This document shows, one piece after another, positions 50,844-61,879 of a stretch of 64,000 bases of DNA. The position numbers and the translations under genes were made by a program. The stretch covers positions 46,869 to 110,868 of the forward strand of contig NZ_JAGKJK010000018.1 in assembly GCF_020329435.1 (NCBI RefSeq), given 5' to 3'. The notes under the pieces are model-generated. The model was given only the letters and a program-made list of their open reading frames with translations, was not told the DNA's origin and ran no database searches. Positions within the stretch are counted from its first letter, which is position 1. Every line of letters begins with the position of its first letter. The DNA is from Bradyrhizobium hereditatis. GTDB lineage: Bacteria > Pseudomonadota > Alphaproteobacteria > Rhizobiales > Xanthobacteraceae.

Positions 50844-52013
50844 TCACTGCGCCGGCAGGACAAAGACCTGGCCGGGATAGATCAGGTTGGGATTGCGGAT
50901 CTGTCCCTTGTTCGCCTTGTAGATCACGGCGTAGCGCGTCCCTGCGCCGTACGATTGTTGGCTGAGGCGCCAGAGGCTGTCGCCGGGGGACACCGTTGTG
51001 GTCGTGATCTTCGGCACCACCACGGCGGAGGGCGGCGAGCCATTGTCCGGCAAGACGGTCGTTCCTGCGGCGGCAAGCTGCGGCTGTTGTGGCGCTGCTG
51101 AATCCGGACGCTTGGACGCCGCGGCCTGTGCCGATACGGAAGCGGTTGTGTCGGGCGCGTTGAAGGGCACCTCGGCGCGTGCGCGCACGGTGCCGCTACT
51201 CGACGTCTCGTCCAGCCTGACGCGGTAGTTGCCCGGCGCGACCCCTTCGTTGATGGTGACTGCAAAACGTCCGTCCGCGCCCGATGTGACCGACGTAACG
51301 AAACTGTCGTTGAGGTAAAGCCTCAAGGACGCGCCGGGGCGTGCCTGGCCGCTCACATGGAACTTGCCGCCCCGCTCGACCTCGACGGTTTCCACGACCA
51401 CAGCGCCGGCCACCGGTTTCGGCGCAGCCGGCTGCGACAACACCACGGTGGGCTTATCCGGCGTGACCAGCGCGACGATCGGCCGATCTGTCGATTGCGG
51501 CTCCAGCGCTGTCGTCACGCGCTGTTTGGAGGTGGTCTGCTGGCCGTCCGCTTGTTTGGCGCGCAGCGTCAGATCGTAGGTGCCTGGAGGAAGCCTGGGC
51601 GGGATGATGACGAACTGCCCGGACTTGTCTGCAACCGCGCGATCATGCACTTCGCCGTCGCGCAGCAGTTCCACGGTTGCGCCCGGCGCTGCCCGGCCCG
51701 CGATGACGGCTTCGCCCGATGGCTCGATGCGGGCAACGTCGAATGTCGGCACGCCGTCGCTCCTCTCCGGCGATGGCGGCGGTCCGATCAGCGCGTCGAC
51801 GACAGCGTTTGCTTGCGACTTGGCGTTCGCGAGCGAGGCCGCACTCTGCTCCCGCGTATCAGGCGTAGGCTGCGAGATCGTCGGCGCGGCTGTTGCAACC
51901 ATGGTGTCAGCCGGCGGCTCGTGGCGCACGTACTGAACGGCGAACACCACGCCACCGGCGGCAACGACCGCCACTAGGGGAAGAACTATTCGGCTAATCG
52001 ATATGGCAGTCAT
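50844..52013 (-). CDS. LysM-domain cell-envelope protein with Ig-like modules
   Basis: This protein of about 389 residues starts MTAISISRIVLPLVAVVAAG, an N-terminal membrane anchor or signal. A proline- and alanine-rich linker follows. Two beta-type modules with GEAVIAGRAAPGATVELLRD and GKFHVSGQARPGASLRLYLN each carry the FHVSGQA/AVIAGRA repeat. The C-terminus is a LysM domain with TVSPGDSLWRLSQQSYGAGT and ANKGQIRNPNLIYPGQVFVL, which binds peptidoglycan. It probably sits in the periplasm. The ATG at 52013 was preferred; an ATG 18 codons further up lacks a hydrophobic context. Confidence 0.82.
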   Translation of the reverse strand: MTAISISRIVLPLVAVVAAGGVVFAVQYVRHEPPADTMVATAAPTISQPTPDTREQSAASLANAKSQANAVVDALIGPPPSPERSDGVPTFDVARIEPSGEAVIAGRAAPGATVELLRDGEVHDRAVADKSGQFVIIPPRLPPGTYDLTLRAKQADGQQTTSKQRVTTALEPQSTDRPIVALVTPDKPTVVLSQPAAPKPVAGAVVVETVEVERGGKFHVSGQARPGASLRLYLNDSFVTSVTSGADGRFAVTINEGVAPGNYRVRLDETSSSGTVRARAEVPFNAPDTTASVSAQAAASKRPDSAAPQQPQLAAAGTTVLPDNGSPPSAVVVPKITTTTVSPGDSLWRLSQQSYGAGTRYAVIYKANKGQIRNPNLIYPGQVFVLPAQ

Positions 52014-52105
52014 GTTGCTCACCCGCCTGCCTGATCGCTGGCTCGGCTCTACTTTATACCCTCTCAAGCAAGGAGGGTACTGATTTGCAACAGGAAATCA
52101 CGGGT

Positions 52106-52573
52106 TTACGCGAAATTGTCGCTGCAAATCGCCTCCCAGAGAGGGCTGGCATCTCGTGGCACGGCTGGGACGCTGGTGCGGCTCCGCGGCGTGCTGATCT
52201 GCCGCGCTTCGACCAGAGCGCTCAGGATTGCGAGGGCAAGGTCGGCGTGCCGGGATTCGACCGATTGATCGAGCCAGTCCGGCAGCTCGCGCTGGCGCGA
52301 CAGCGCGCAGTACCATTCGCCCTCGTCATAGGCGAGGCGGCGGATCTGCCATTGCGGCAGTTCGAGATCGATCAGCGCCAGCGCGGCGTCGGTCCAGGCC
52401 TGCGATTCGATCAGCCGCTCGATGCGGGCGCTTTTGAAATTCCGGTCCATTGATGGAAAGCGCCGGCAGGTGGCGTGGATAATATCGGACAGGAATTCGG
52501 CCGTGACGCAGCGGGCTTCGCGAAGCCGGTCGCCGAGTTCGGCGGGAGCTTGCTGTTCCAAGAGAAGTGACAT
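52106..52573 (-). CDS. Conserved protein of unknown function
   Basis: The product is 155 residues and starts MSLLLEQQAPAELGDRLREA. It has LSDIIHATCRRFPSMDRNFK, IERLIESQAWTDAALALIDL and the middle region LPQWQIRRLAYDEGEWYCAL with several aromatic residues. I do not recognise a domain and see no signal or membrane segment. It is upstream of and in the same direction as the LysM gene (92-base gap), and divergent from kdp. Confidence 0.72.
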   Translation of the reverse strand: MSLLLEQQAPAELGDRLREARCVTAEFLSDIIHATCRRFPSMDRNFKSARIERLIESQAWTDAALALIDLELPQWQIRRLAYDEGEWYCALSRQRELPDWLDQSVESRHADLALAILSALVEARQISTPRSRTSVPAVPRDASPLWEAICSDNFA

Positions 52574-52645
52574 GGCGTCGTCTCGTTGATGGCGCGGCTG
52601 TCACGGCAACCGCATTCTCCAACTGGCAAAAAAGCCATTTGAAAA

Positions 52646-52763
52646 CGAGAGGAGGTGAGAGACGGAGTTATAGGCATTTCATGGTGCCCTCCTTCTCCAC
52701 AAGGGGAGACGGAGGAGCGCGTCTTTATGAGATTCCTATAACGTTCCTGTTGCTCCCTTCTCG
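52646..52763. repeat. Long imperfect palindrome upstream of kdp
   Basis: The left arm starts CGAGAGGAGG and contains GTTATAGGCATTTCATGG. The right arm contains TATGAGATTCCTATAACG and ends CCCTTCTCG. At the centre 11 bases CCTCCTTCTCC (52688-52698) nearly mirror CGGAGG with GGGGAGA (52703-52715). The whole forms an imperfect hairpin across 118 bases. It lies between the divergent hypothetical gene and kdp, so it may be a mobile-element remnant, a terminator-like structure or a regulatory element. Confidence 0.65.
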
Positions 52764-52848
52764 AAAACCTATGCGTCCGGTGGCACTTCAGCCCGGAACC
52801 TGGCCATCCATTGTGGTCTGCGGTTCGCGACGCACAGGAGCATTCCCA

Positions 52849-52932
52849 ATGCTGGATATTCTCATGATGGCGCTTGCCCTCGTCTTCTTCGTCGCGGGCA
52901 TCGGTTACGCCTACGCCTGCGAGTGGCTTTAG
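52849..52932 (+). CDS. Tiny membrane protein upstream of kdpF
   Basis: A 27-residue hydrophobic peptide starts MLDILMMALALVFFVAGIGY and ends AYACEWL. AGGAG lies 8 bases before the ATG. It is a single membrane segment like KdpF in size. It sits directly before kdpF in the operon and may be a second small subunit or regulator of the K+ pump. Its conservation could not be tested. Confidence 0.6.
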   Translation: MLDILMMALALVFFVAGIGYAYACEWL

Positions 52933-52943
52933 GGGAGGTCGCC

Positions 52944-53033
52944 ATGAGCTTCGATTATTCGCTCGCCGGTATCGTCTCGCTCGGCCTCCTATTCTACCTG
53001 ACTTACGCGCTGCTGCGGCCGGAGCGGTTCTGA
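52944..53033 (+). CDS. kdpF: KdpF, small subunit of the K+-transporting ATPase
   Basis: This 29-residue membrane peptide, MSFDYSLAGIVSLGLLFYLT then YALLRPERF, has the characteristic KdpF ending with YALLRPERF. KdpF stabilises the KdpABC complex in the inner membrane. GGGAGG lies before the ATG. It is followed by another small membrane ORF and kdpA. Confidence 0.88.
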   Translation: MSFDYSLAGIVSLGLLFYLTYALLRPERF

Positions 53034-53041
53034 GGTCCGCC

Positions 53042-53137
53042 ATGACTGCGCTTGCCGCCATCATGCTGGCATTCGTTGCGACCGCATCGCTGCTCGTCGG
53101 GCTCGTCAACCTGCTGCTGGCTGCACGGAAATCCTGA
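53042..53137 (+). CDS. Tiny membrane protein between kdpF and kdpA
   Basis: A 31-residue frame starts MTALAAIMLAFVATASLLVG and ends LVNLLLAARKS. It is one membrane span with a basic C-terminal end. It starts 8 bases after the kdpF stop and ends 11 bases before kdpA, with GAGGAAAACTGCC before the kdpA ATG. It is reasonable that it is a real small subunit, but this is inferred from position. Confidence 0.55.
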   Translation: MTALAAIMLAFVATASLLVGLVNLLLAARKS

Positions 53138-53148
53138 GGAAAACTGCC

Positions 53149-54852
53149 ATGACACTCATCGGCTGGATCCAGATTCTTCTCTACTGCGCGATCGTGGTCG
53201 CGCTGGTAAAGCCGCTCGGCTGGTACATGACGTGCGTCTTCAACGGCGAGCGCACGTTTATGTCTCCGATCCTCCGGCCGGTGGAAACCGTGCTCTACCG
53301 GATCGGCGGCGTCGACGAGAAGCGCGAGCAGCATTGGTTGACCTATACGGTCGCCATGCTGCTGTTCCATGTCGGCGGCTTCCTGATCATCTACGGCCTG
53401 ATGCGGCTGCAGGCGCTGTTGCCGTTCAATCCGGCGGAACAGGGCGCGGTAGCCCCGGACCTTTCCTTCAACACCGCGATCTCCTTCATCACCAACACCA
53501 ACTGGCAGAACTACGGCGGTGAAAGCACGCTGTCCTATCTGACCCAGATGGCGGGTCTGACGCACCAGAACTTCCTGTCGGCGGCGACCGGCATTGCGCT
53601 GGCGGTGGCGCTGATCCGCGGCTTTTCGCGCTCCTCGATGCGCACGATCGGCAATTTCTGGGTCGATGTGACGCGTTGCACCCTCTACGTGCTGCTACCG
53701 ATTTGCATCGTCTACACGCTGTTCCTGGTGTGGCAGGGCATGCCGCAGACGCTTGGCGCCTATGTCGAGGCCACGACGCTGGAAGGTGCGAAACAGACCA
53801 TCGCTGTCGGTCCCGTCGCCTCGCAGGTAGCGATCAAGATGCTCGGCACCAATGGAGGCGGCTTCTTCAATGCCAACGCCGCGCATCCCTTCGAGAATCC
53901 GACAGCGCTGTCGAACTTCGTGCAGATGATCTCGATCTTCGCGATCGGCGCCGCGCTGACCAACGTGTTCGGCCGTATGGTCGGTAACGAACGCCAGGGT
54001 TGGGCGATCCTCGCCGTGATGGGCGTGCTGTTCCTATCAGGCGTCGCCGTCACCTATTGGGCCGAGGCTAACGGCACCTCGACGCTTGCTTCGCTCGGCC
54101 TGACCGGCGGCAACATGGAAGGCAAGGAGGTTCGCTTCGGCATCGTCGCGTCCTCGCTGTTTGCGGTCATCACTACGGCGGCCTCGTGCGGCGCGGTTAA
54201 CGCGATGCATGACTCGTTTACTGCGATTGGCGGCATGATCCCGCTGATCAACATGCAACTCGGCGAGATCATCGTCGGCGGCGTTGGCGCCGGTCTTTAC
54301 GGCATGCTGCTGTTCGTCGTGCTGGCGATCTTCGTTGCCGGCCTGATGGTCGGCCGCACGCCGGAATATGTCGGCAAGAAGATCGAGGCGCGCGAAGTCA
54401 AGATGGCGATGCTCGCGATCCTGGTGCTGCCGCTGATGTATCTTGGCTGGACCGCGGTAGCGGTGGTGCTGCCGTCGGCAGTGGCATCGATGGCCAATGC
54501 CGGGCCGCACGGCTTTACCGAGGTGCTCTACGCCTTTACCTCGGCCACGGGCAACAATGGCTCGGCGTTCGCCGGGCTGACCGGCAACACCTTCTTCTAC
54601 AATTTGACCCTCGCCAGTTCGATGTTCGTCGGCCGCTTCTTCATGATCGTGCCGGTGATGGCGATGGCGGGCTCGCTCGCCGCCAAGAAGTCGATCCCGC
54701 CCTCGGCCGGCACGCTGCCGACCACCGGCAGCCTGTTCGTCGGGCTCGTGGTTGGCGTGATCCTGATCATTGGCGGCCTCACCTTCTTCCCGGCGCTGGC
54801 GCTCGGGCCGATCGTCGAACACCTCGCCATGAACGCCAATGCCCTGTTCTAA
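53149..54852 (+). CDS. kdpA: Potassium-transporting ATPase subunit A
   Basis: KdpA is the potassium channel subunit of the high-affinity Kdp pump. The 567-residue protein is polytopic and has the selectivity-filter type segments TNTNWQNYGGES, TNGGGFFNANAAHPFENP, CGAVNAMHDSFTAIGGMIP and ATGNNGSAFAGLTGN, corresponding to the four repeated pore regions. The length fits KdpA. GAGGAAA precedes the ATG. Confidence 0.97.
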   Translation: MTLIGWIQILLYCAIVVALVKPLGWYMTCVFNGERTFMSPILRPVETVLYRIGGVDEKREQHWLTYTVAMLLFHVGGFLIIYGLMRLQALLPFNPAEQGAVAPDLSFNTAISFITNTNWQNYGGESTLSYLTQMAGLTHQNFLSAATGIALAVALIRGFSRSSMRTIGNFWVDVTRCTLYVLLPICIVYTLFLVWQGMPQTLGAYVEATTLEGAKQTIAVGPVASQVAIKMLGTNGGGFFNANAAHPFENPTALSNFVQMISIFAIGAALTNVFGRMVGNERQGWAILAVMGVLFLSGVAVTYWAEANGTSTLASLGLTGGNMEGKEVRFGIVASSLFAVITTAASCGAVNAMHDSFTAIGGMIPLINMQLGEIIVGGVGAGLYGMLLFVVLAIFVAGLMVGRTPEYVGKKIEAREVKMAMLAILVLPLMYLGWTAVAVVLPSAVASMANAGPHGFTEVLYAFTSATGNNGSAFAGLTGNTFFYNLTLASSMFVGRFFMIVPVMAMAGSLAAKKSIPPSAGTLPTTGSLFVGLVVGVILIIGGLTFFPALALGPIVEHLAMNANALF

Positions 54853-54876
54853 GTGACGCCTTCCGGAGTTACGTCC

Positions 54877-56988
<2,112 letters not shown>

Positions 56989-56990
56989 CG

Positions 56991-57074
56991 CGTCATTGCG
57001 AGGAGCAAAGCGACGAAGCAATCCATCTATCCGCTCGTGGCGCCGTGGATTGCTTTGCTTCGCTCGCAATGACG
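56991..57074. repeat. Imperfect palindrome, dispersed repeat (GTCATTGCGAG type)
   Basis: Left arm GTCATTGCGAGGAGCAAAGC then GACGAAGCAATCCAT; right arm GTGGATTGCTTTGCTTCGCT then CGCAATGACG. The arms mirror each other closely. It lies between kdpB and kdpC and is transcribed within the operon, so it could form a stable RNA hairpin and affect relative expression of kdpB and kdpC. Confidence 0.8.
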
Positions 57075-57096
57075 GAGAAACTTACGGAGACCTACA

Positions 57097-57699
57097 ATGC
57101 TCAGAGAAATCCGCCCCGCCATTCTCATTCTGCTGCTACTCACCGCGATCACTGGCCTTGCCTATCCCCTCGCGATGACCGCCATCGCTGGCACGATCTT
57201 TCCAAAGCAGGCGCGAGGCAGCCTGATCGAGAAGGATGGCAAGGTCATTGGCTCCGCGCTGATCGGGCAGGAGTTCAAGGAAGACAAGTATTTCCACGGC
57301 CGCCCATCCGCGATCTCGGCGCCCGACCCAGCTGATTCGTCCAAGACGGTCTCTGCGCCCTATAACGCGGCCAATTCCGGTGGATCGAATCTCGGGCCGA
57401 CCAGCAAGGCACTGGCGGACCGGATCAAGGAAGACGTGGAGAAGCTGAAGGCCGAAAACCCTTCCACGCCGGTGCCGATCGATCTCGTCACCACTTCTGC
57501 CAGCGGGCTCGATCCCGATATCTCGCCGGAAGGTGCGCTATTCCAGGTGCCGCGGGTGGCCAAGGCCCGTAACCTGCCGGAAGACCGCGTCCGCCAGTTG
57601 GTTATCGAGCACATCCAGGGCCGCATGGCTGGATTGCTCGGGGAGCTCAGAGTTAACGTATTGGCGCTGAATCTGGCGCTGGACGAGGCTTCGAAATGA
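57097..57699 (+). CDS. kdpC: Potassium-transporting ATPase subunit C
   Basis: The 200-residue protein has an N-terminal membrane segment (ILILLLLTAITGLAYPLAMT) and the KdpC periplasmic domain with GSALIGQEFKEDKYFHGRPS, YNAANSGGSNLGPTSKAL and a C-terminal PDISPEGALFQVPRVAKARN. It is the third subunit of the KdpABC pump. It starts 23 bases after the palindrome element and is followed by kdpD after 41 bases. Confidence 0.95.
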   Translation: MLREIRPAILILLLLTAITGLAYPLAMTAIAGTIFPKQARGSLIEKDGKVIGSALIGQEFKEDKYFHGRPSAISAPDPADSSKTVSAPYNAANSGGSNLGPTSKALADRIKEDVEKLKAENPSTPVPIDLVTTSASGLDPDISPEGALFQVPRVAKARNLPEDRVRQLVIEHIQGRMAGLLGELRVNVLALNLALDEASK

Positions 57700-57740
57700 G
57701 ACCGGCTAGGCCCGCTGGCAGGTGAGGACTATATTGCCGC

Positions 57741-60455
57741 ATGGTCCAAACCCGCCGTGACCCCGAACAGCGTCCTTCGCCGGAAGCCCTTCTGGAGGCG
57801 GCCCGGCGCGAGGATAGCCGTGTCGGCCGGCTCAAGATTTTTGTCGGCGCTGCGCCGGGCGTCGGCAAAACCTACGAGATGCTACAGAGCGCCCATGCCA
57901 AGAAGGCCGGCGCTGACGTCGTCATCGGCATCGTCGAAACCCATGGACGGGCCGAGACTGAAGCGCTGCTGAAGGGTCTCGAGGTGCTGCCGCGGAAGCG
58001 GCTCACCTACAAGGAGCAGACGCTCGAGGAAATGGACCTCGATGCGCTGATCGCGCGGCGGCCGCAGATCGCACTCGTTGACGAGCTCGCCCATACCAAC
58101 GCGCCGGGCAGCCGTCACCCCAAGCGCTATCTCGATGTCGAGGAGCTGCTGTCGCACGGCATCGACGTTTACTCGGCGGTCAACATCCAGCACATTGAAA
58201 GCCTCAATGATGTGGTCGCTCAGATCACGCATGTGCGGGTGCGCGAGACCGTGCCGGACCGGATATTCGACCGTGCCGATGCCATTGAGCTGGTCGACCT
58301 TACGCCCGACGACCTGATCCAGCGGCTGAAGGAGGGCAAGGTCTACGTCTCCAAGCAGGCCGAGCGGGCGCTGGAGCATTATTTCTCGCCGGGCAACCTA
58401 ACCGCGTTGCGCGAACTGGCGCTGCGGCGTACCGCCGAACGCGTCGACGAGCAGTTGCTCACGCATATGAAGGCCAACGCCATTGCGGGTCCCTGGGCCG
58501 CCGGCGAGCGCATTCTCGTCTGCGTCAGCGAGGATCCGCGCGCAGCAGGCCTTGTGCGCTACACCAAGCGCCTGGCGGACCGGCTGCACGCGCAATGGAC
58601 CGCGATCAGCATCGAGACAAGGCGCAGCATGCAACTGACCGACGAACAACGCGACCGGCTGGCCGACACCATGCGGCTCGCCGAAGCGCTCGGCGGCGAG
58701 GCGCTGACCATACCCGGCGTCGGCCGCCGCATCGCCGATGACCTGATCAGTTTCGCTCACGCCAACAATGTGACTCAGATAGTCATCGGCAAGTCGACGC
58801 GTTCCTGGTGGTTCGAGCTGACGCGCGGCTCGGTGGTGCACGATCTGGTGCGTCGCGCCGGCAATATCAGTGTGCACGTGATCGCTGGGGACGAGCAAGG
58901 TGTAGCGAAAACAGCGGTTCAGACCGCGGCACGGCAGGAGCCGTTCAATCCGCGACCTTATATGATGGCACTGCTGTTCGTCGCCATGGGCCTTGGCGCC
59001 GCCAGACTGATTCAACCGCTGTTCGGTGGGATCGAGAATGTCGATCTGGTTTTCCTCACCGCGGTTGTCGGTGTTGCTGCGCGTTACGGGCTTTGGCCTT
59101 CGCTATTGGCAAGCGTCGCAGCGTCGTTGTGCTACAACTTCTTCTTCCTGCCGCCGGTCCACACCTTCACCATCACCGATCCCATCAACGTCACGGCGTT
59201 CTTTTTCTTCATGCTGATTGCGCTGCTGGTTTCCAATGTCGCGGCGCGGGTGCGGTCGCAGGCCGATACCGCGATCGGCCGGGTGCGGACCACCGAATCG
59301 CTTTACGCTTTCAGCCGCAAGCTGGCGGGCACAGCCACGCTGGATGACGTATTGTGGGCCACCGCCTATCAGACCGCACTGATGCTGAGAGTGCGCGTGG
59401 TGCTATTGTTGCCGGAGGATGGCGTGCTGACGGTGAAGTCGGGTTATCCGCCGGAGGACCAGCTCGATCAGGCCGATCTCGCCGCCGCCAACTGGGCCTG
59501 GAGCAATGATCGCCCGGCCGGCCGCGGCTCGGACACGCTCCCCGGCGCCAAGCGGCTGTTCCTGCCGATGCGCACCGGCCGCGGCGCGATCGGTGTCATC
59601 GGCATCGACGACGACCGCACCGGGCCGCTGCTGACGCCGGATCAGCGCCGCCTCCTTGATGCGCTGGTCGATCAGGGCGCGCTCGCGATTGAGCGGGTGC
59701 TGCTGGTGGAGGACATGGACCGCGTCAAGCGCACGGTGGAATCCGACCGGCTGCGCGGTGCGCTCCTGACCTCGATTTCGCACGATCTGAAGACGCCGCT
59801 GGCGTCGGTGCTCGGCGCGGCCTCGACCTTGCGCGACCTCGGCGCCGGACTGACGGACGCGCAGAAGAACGATCTGCTTGCTACCATGATCGAGGAATCC
59901 GAGCGGCTCAACCGCTTCATCGCCAACCTGCTCGACATGACCAAGCTCGAATCCGGCGCCATCGTGGCCAACATCGCGCCGCATGACGTCGGCGAGATCG
60001 TCGGCAGCGCGCTGCGGCGCGCAAGCAAGATTCTGATCCACCACAAGGTGTCGCTGGACCTCAGCCCCAATCTGCCGATGCTGCAGCTCGATGCCGTGCT
60101 GTTCGAACAGGTGCTGTTCAACCTGCTCGACAACGCTGCGAAATATGCTCCCGCCGGCACTACGATTTCGATCAGGAGCGCGCGCGATCAGGGAACCGTC
60201 TCGCTTCAGATACTGGACGAGGGTGGCGGCATTCCGCCGGAAGAGCTTGAAAGCGTGTTCGACAAGTTCTATCGCGCGCAGAAGGGCGATCACGTTCGCC
60301 CGGGCACCGGCCTGGGGCTAGCGATTTCGCGCGGTTTTGTCGAGGCGATGCGCGGCACGATCTCGGCCGCCAACCGTGCCGATCGTTCCGGCGCCATCGT
60401 CACCATCCGATTACCGGTGCCGGCGGTGCCAGATTCGCTGGATACCGCCGCATGA
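57741..60455 (+). CDS. kdpD: Potassium sensor histidine kinase KdpD
   Basis: The 904-residue membrane kinase has the N-terminal KdpD domain with a Walker A VGAAPGVGKTYEMLQ, then a universal-stress-like domain (about residues 250-370), four membrane helices around residues 400-500, a GAF-like region and the kinase core. The phosphorylated histidine H681 is in SISHDLKTPLASVLGAAS, and the ATPase motifs include the G1-type DEGGGIPPEELESVFDKF and G2 GTGLGLAIS. It senses K+ limitation. Its stop overlaps kdpE by ATGA. Confidence 0.95.
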   Translation: MVQTRRDPEQRPSPEALLEAARREDSRVGRLKIFVGAAPGVGKTYEMLQSAHAKKAGADVVIGIVETHGRAETEALLKGLEVLPRKRLTYKEQTLEEMDLDALIARRPQIALVDELAHTNAPGSRHPKRYLDVEELLSHGIDVYSAVNIQHIESLNDVVAQITHVRVRETVPDRIFDRADAIELVDLTPDDLIQRLKEGKVYVSKQAERALEHYFSPGNLTALRELALRRTAERVDEQLLTHMKANAIAGPWAAGERILVCVSEDPRAAGLVRYTKRLADRLHAQWTAISIETRRSMQLTDEQRDRLADTMRLAEALGGEALTIPGVGRRIADDLISFAHANNVTQIVIGKSTRSWWFELTRGSVVHDLVRRAGNISVHVIAGDEQGVAKTAVQTAARQEPFNPRPYMMALLFVAMGLGAARLIQPLFGGIENVDLVFLTAVVGVAARYGLWPSLLASVAASLCYNFFFLPPVHTFTITDPINVTAFFFFMLIALLVSNVAARVRSQADTAIGRVRTTESLYAFSRKLAGTATLDDVLWATAYQTALMLRVRVVLLLPEDGVLTVKSGYPPEDQLDQADLAAANWAWSNDRPAGRGSDTLPGAKRLFLPMRTGRGAIGVIGIDDDRTGPLLTPDQRRLLDALVDQGALAIERVLLVEDMDRVKRTVESDRLRGALLTSISHDLKTPLASVLGAASTLRDLGAGLTDAQKNDLLATMIEESERLNRFIANLLDMTKLESGAIVANIAPHDVGEIVGSALRRASKILIHHKVSLDLSPNLPMLQLDAVLFEQVLFNLLDNAAKYAPAGTTISIRSARDQGTVSLQILDEGGGIPPEELESVFDKFYRAQKGDHVRPGTGLGLAISRGFVEAMRGTISAANRADRSGAIVTIRLPVPAVPDSLDTAA

Positions 60456-61141
60456 GCGCCGCTTCGATCAAGGTTCTGGTCATCGACGATGAGCCGCCGA
60501 TCCGCAAATTGCTGCGGATGGGGTTGAGCACGCAGGGCTATGAGATCCTCGAAGCCTCCAACGGCAAGCTGGCGCTGGAAAAGCTCGCCGACAGCCTGGC
60601 GCTGATCATCCTCGATCTCGGTCTGCCCGACATCCAGGGACATGATCTCCTGCGCATGATCCGCGGCCGCAACGAAAGCGTGCCGATCGTGGTGCTGTCG
60701 AGCCGTGGCGACGAGGCCGGCAAGGTGCAGGCGCTCGATCTCGGCGCCGACGATTACCTGACCAAGCCGTTTGGCATGGACGAATTATTGGCGCGAATGC
60801 GCGCCGCGCTGCGGCATCAGCTGCAGGTGCAGGGCGAACGGCCGGTGTTTCGCGCTGGCGACCTTTCCGTTGATCTGGTCCGCCGCATCGTCAAGGTCGG
60901 CGAGCGCGAGGTAAAACTGTCGCCGAAGGAGTACGAGTTGCTTCGTGTACTGGTGCAGCACGCCGGCAAGGTGCTGACCCATCGCTTTCTACTGAAGGAG
61001 CTGTGGGACGAACTCACGGACGCGCAGTATCTGCGCGTCTATGTCCGCCAGCTCCGCCAGAAGATCGAAGCCGATCCCGAGCGTCCGCAATTCGTGCTGA
61101 CCGAAACCGGCATCGGCTACCGGTTGCGCGCGCCGGATTAA
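60452..61141 (+). CDS. kdpE: KDP operon response regulator KdpE
   Basis: This OmpR-type regulator of 229 residues has the receiver domain with the acidic pair DD at 12-13, the phospho-acceptor D55 in LIILDLGLPD and the conserved lysine in DYLTKPFGMDELLARMRAAL. The C-terminal winged helix has VKLSPKEYELLRVLVQHAG and YLRVYVRQLRQKIEADPERP. It activates kdpFABC. It is coupled to kdpD and is the last gene of the kdp block. Confidence 0.95.
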   Translation: MSAASIKVLVIDDEPPIRKLLRMGLSTQGYEILEASNGKLALEKLADSLALIILDLGLPDIQGHDLLRMIRGRNESVPIVVLSSRGDEAGKVQALDLGADDYLTKPFGMDELLARMRAALRHQLQVQGERPVFRAGDLSVDLVRRIVKVGEREVKLSPKEYELLRVLVQHAGKVLTHRFLLKELWDELTDAQYLRVYVRQLRQKIEADPERPQFVLTETGIGYRLRAPD

Positions 61142-61265
61142 TCAGACCTCCGATAGATAAATGCACCTGTCGTGCAGGCCAGCTTGCCGCATGCGACGGC
61201 AGCACAAAATGCTATGCTCTCTGGCGGGCACCACCGCGGGCCCGGATGGAGGAGGACGCAACGCC

Positions 61266-61871
61266 ATGGCTGAGAGCGTCATGTATCACGAAGGCAACCG
61301 GCAACTGCAGGATCGGTTCGACAGCCGCCGGATCTCAGACCGGCTGGAAGAAAAACTGATGCGGAAGGAATTCACCGCCGACGACAAGCAGTACATCGAA
61401 AGCCTGCCGTACTTCTTCCTGGCGACGGCCGATGCCGAGGGGCGTCCCGATTGCTCGTTCAAGGGCGGAGCGCCCGGCTTTGTGCGCGTCACCGGGCCTT
61501 CCGAACTTGCGTTCCCCGACTACGACGGTAACGGCATGTTCAAGAGCCTCGGCAATATCGTCGTCAATCCCGATGTCGGCCTGCTTTTTATCGCCATGCA
61601 CGACAAGCCCAAACGTTTGCGGGTCAACGGCAGCGCGAGGGTGAGCGACAATGATCCGCTGCTTGCGGAGACGGTCGGCGCGCAGCTCATCGTTCGCGTC
61701 ACCGCGCGCGCGATCTTCCCGAATTGTCCGCGCTATATTCCTACGATGGGGGTGATCGAACCATCGATCTATGTGCCGATTGCCGGACAGGATCCGCCGG
61801 AGCCGGCGTGGAAGGGCTTTGCCGATTTCAAGGACTGCATCCATCCGCGGCAGCCGACCTTCAAGGGATGA
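61266..61871 (+). CDS. Pyridoxamine 5'-phosphate oxidase-like flavin protein
   Basis: The 201-residue protein has YFFLATADAEGRPDCSFKGG near the N-terminus and GNIVVNPDVGLLFIAMHDKP and KRLRVNGSARVSDND, all typical of PNPOx-like split-barrel proteins that bind FMN or F420. The role is unknown; some reduce small molecules. GGAGGAGG precedes the ATG at 61266 by 12 bases, which decided the start. It converges with the acyl-CoA synthetase gene. Confidence 0.85.
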   Translation: MAESVMYHEGNRQLQDRFDSRRISDRLEEKLMRKEFTADDKQYIESLPYFFLATADAEGRPDCSFKGGAPGFVRVTGPSELAFPDYDGNGMFKSLGNIVVNPDVGLLFIAMHDKPKRLRVNGSARVSDNDPLLAETVGAQLIVRVTARAIFPNCPRYIPTMGVIEPSIYVPIAGQDPPEPAWKGFADFKDCIHPRQPTFKG

Positions 61872-61879
61872 AGCGGCGA

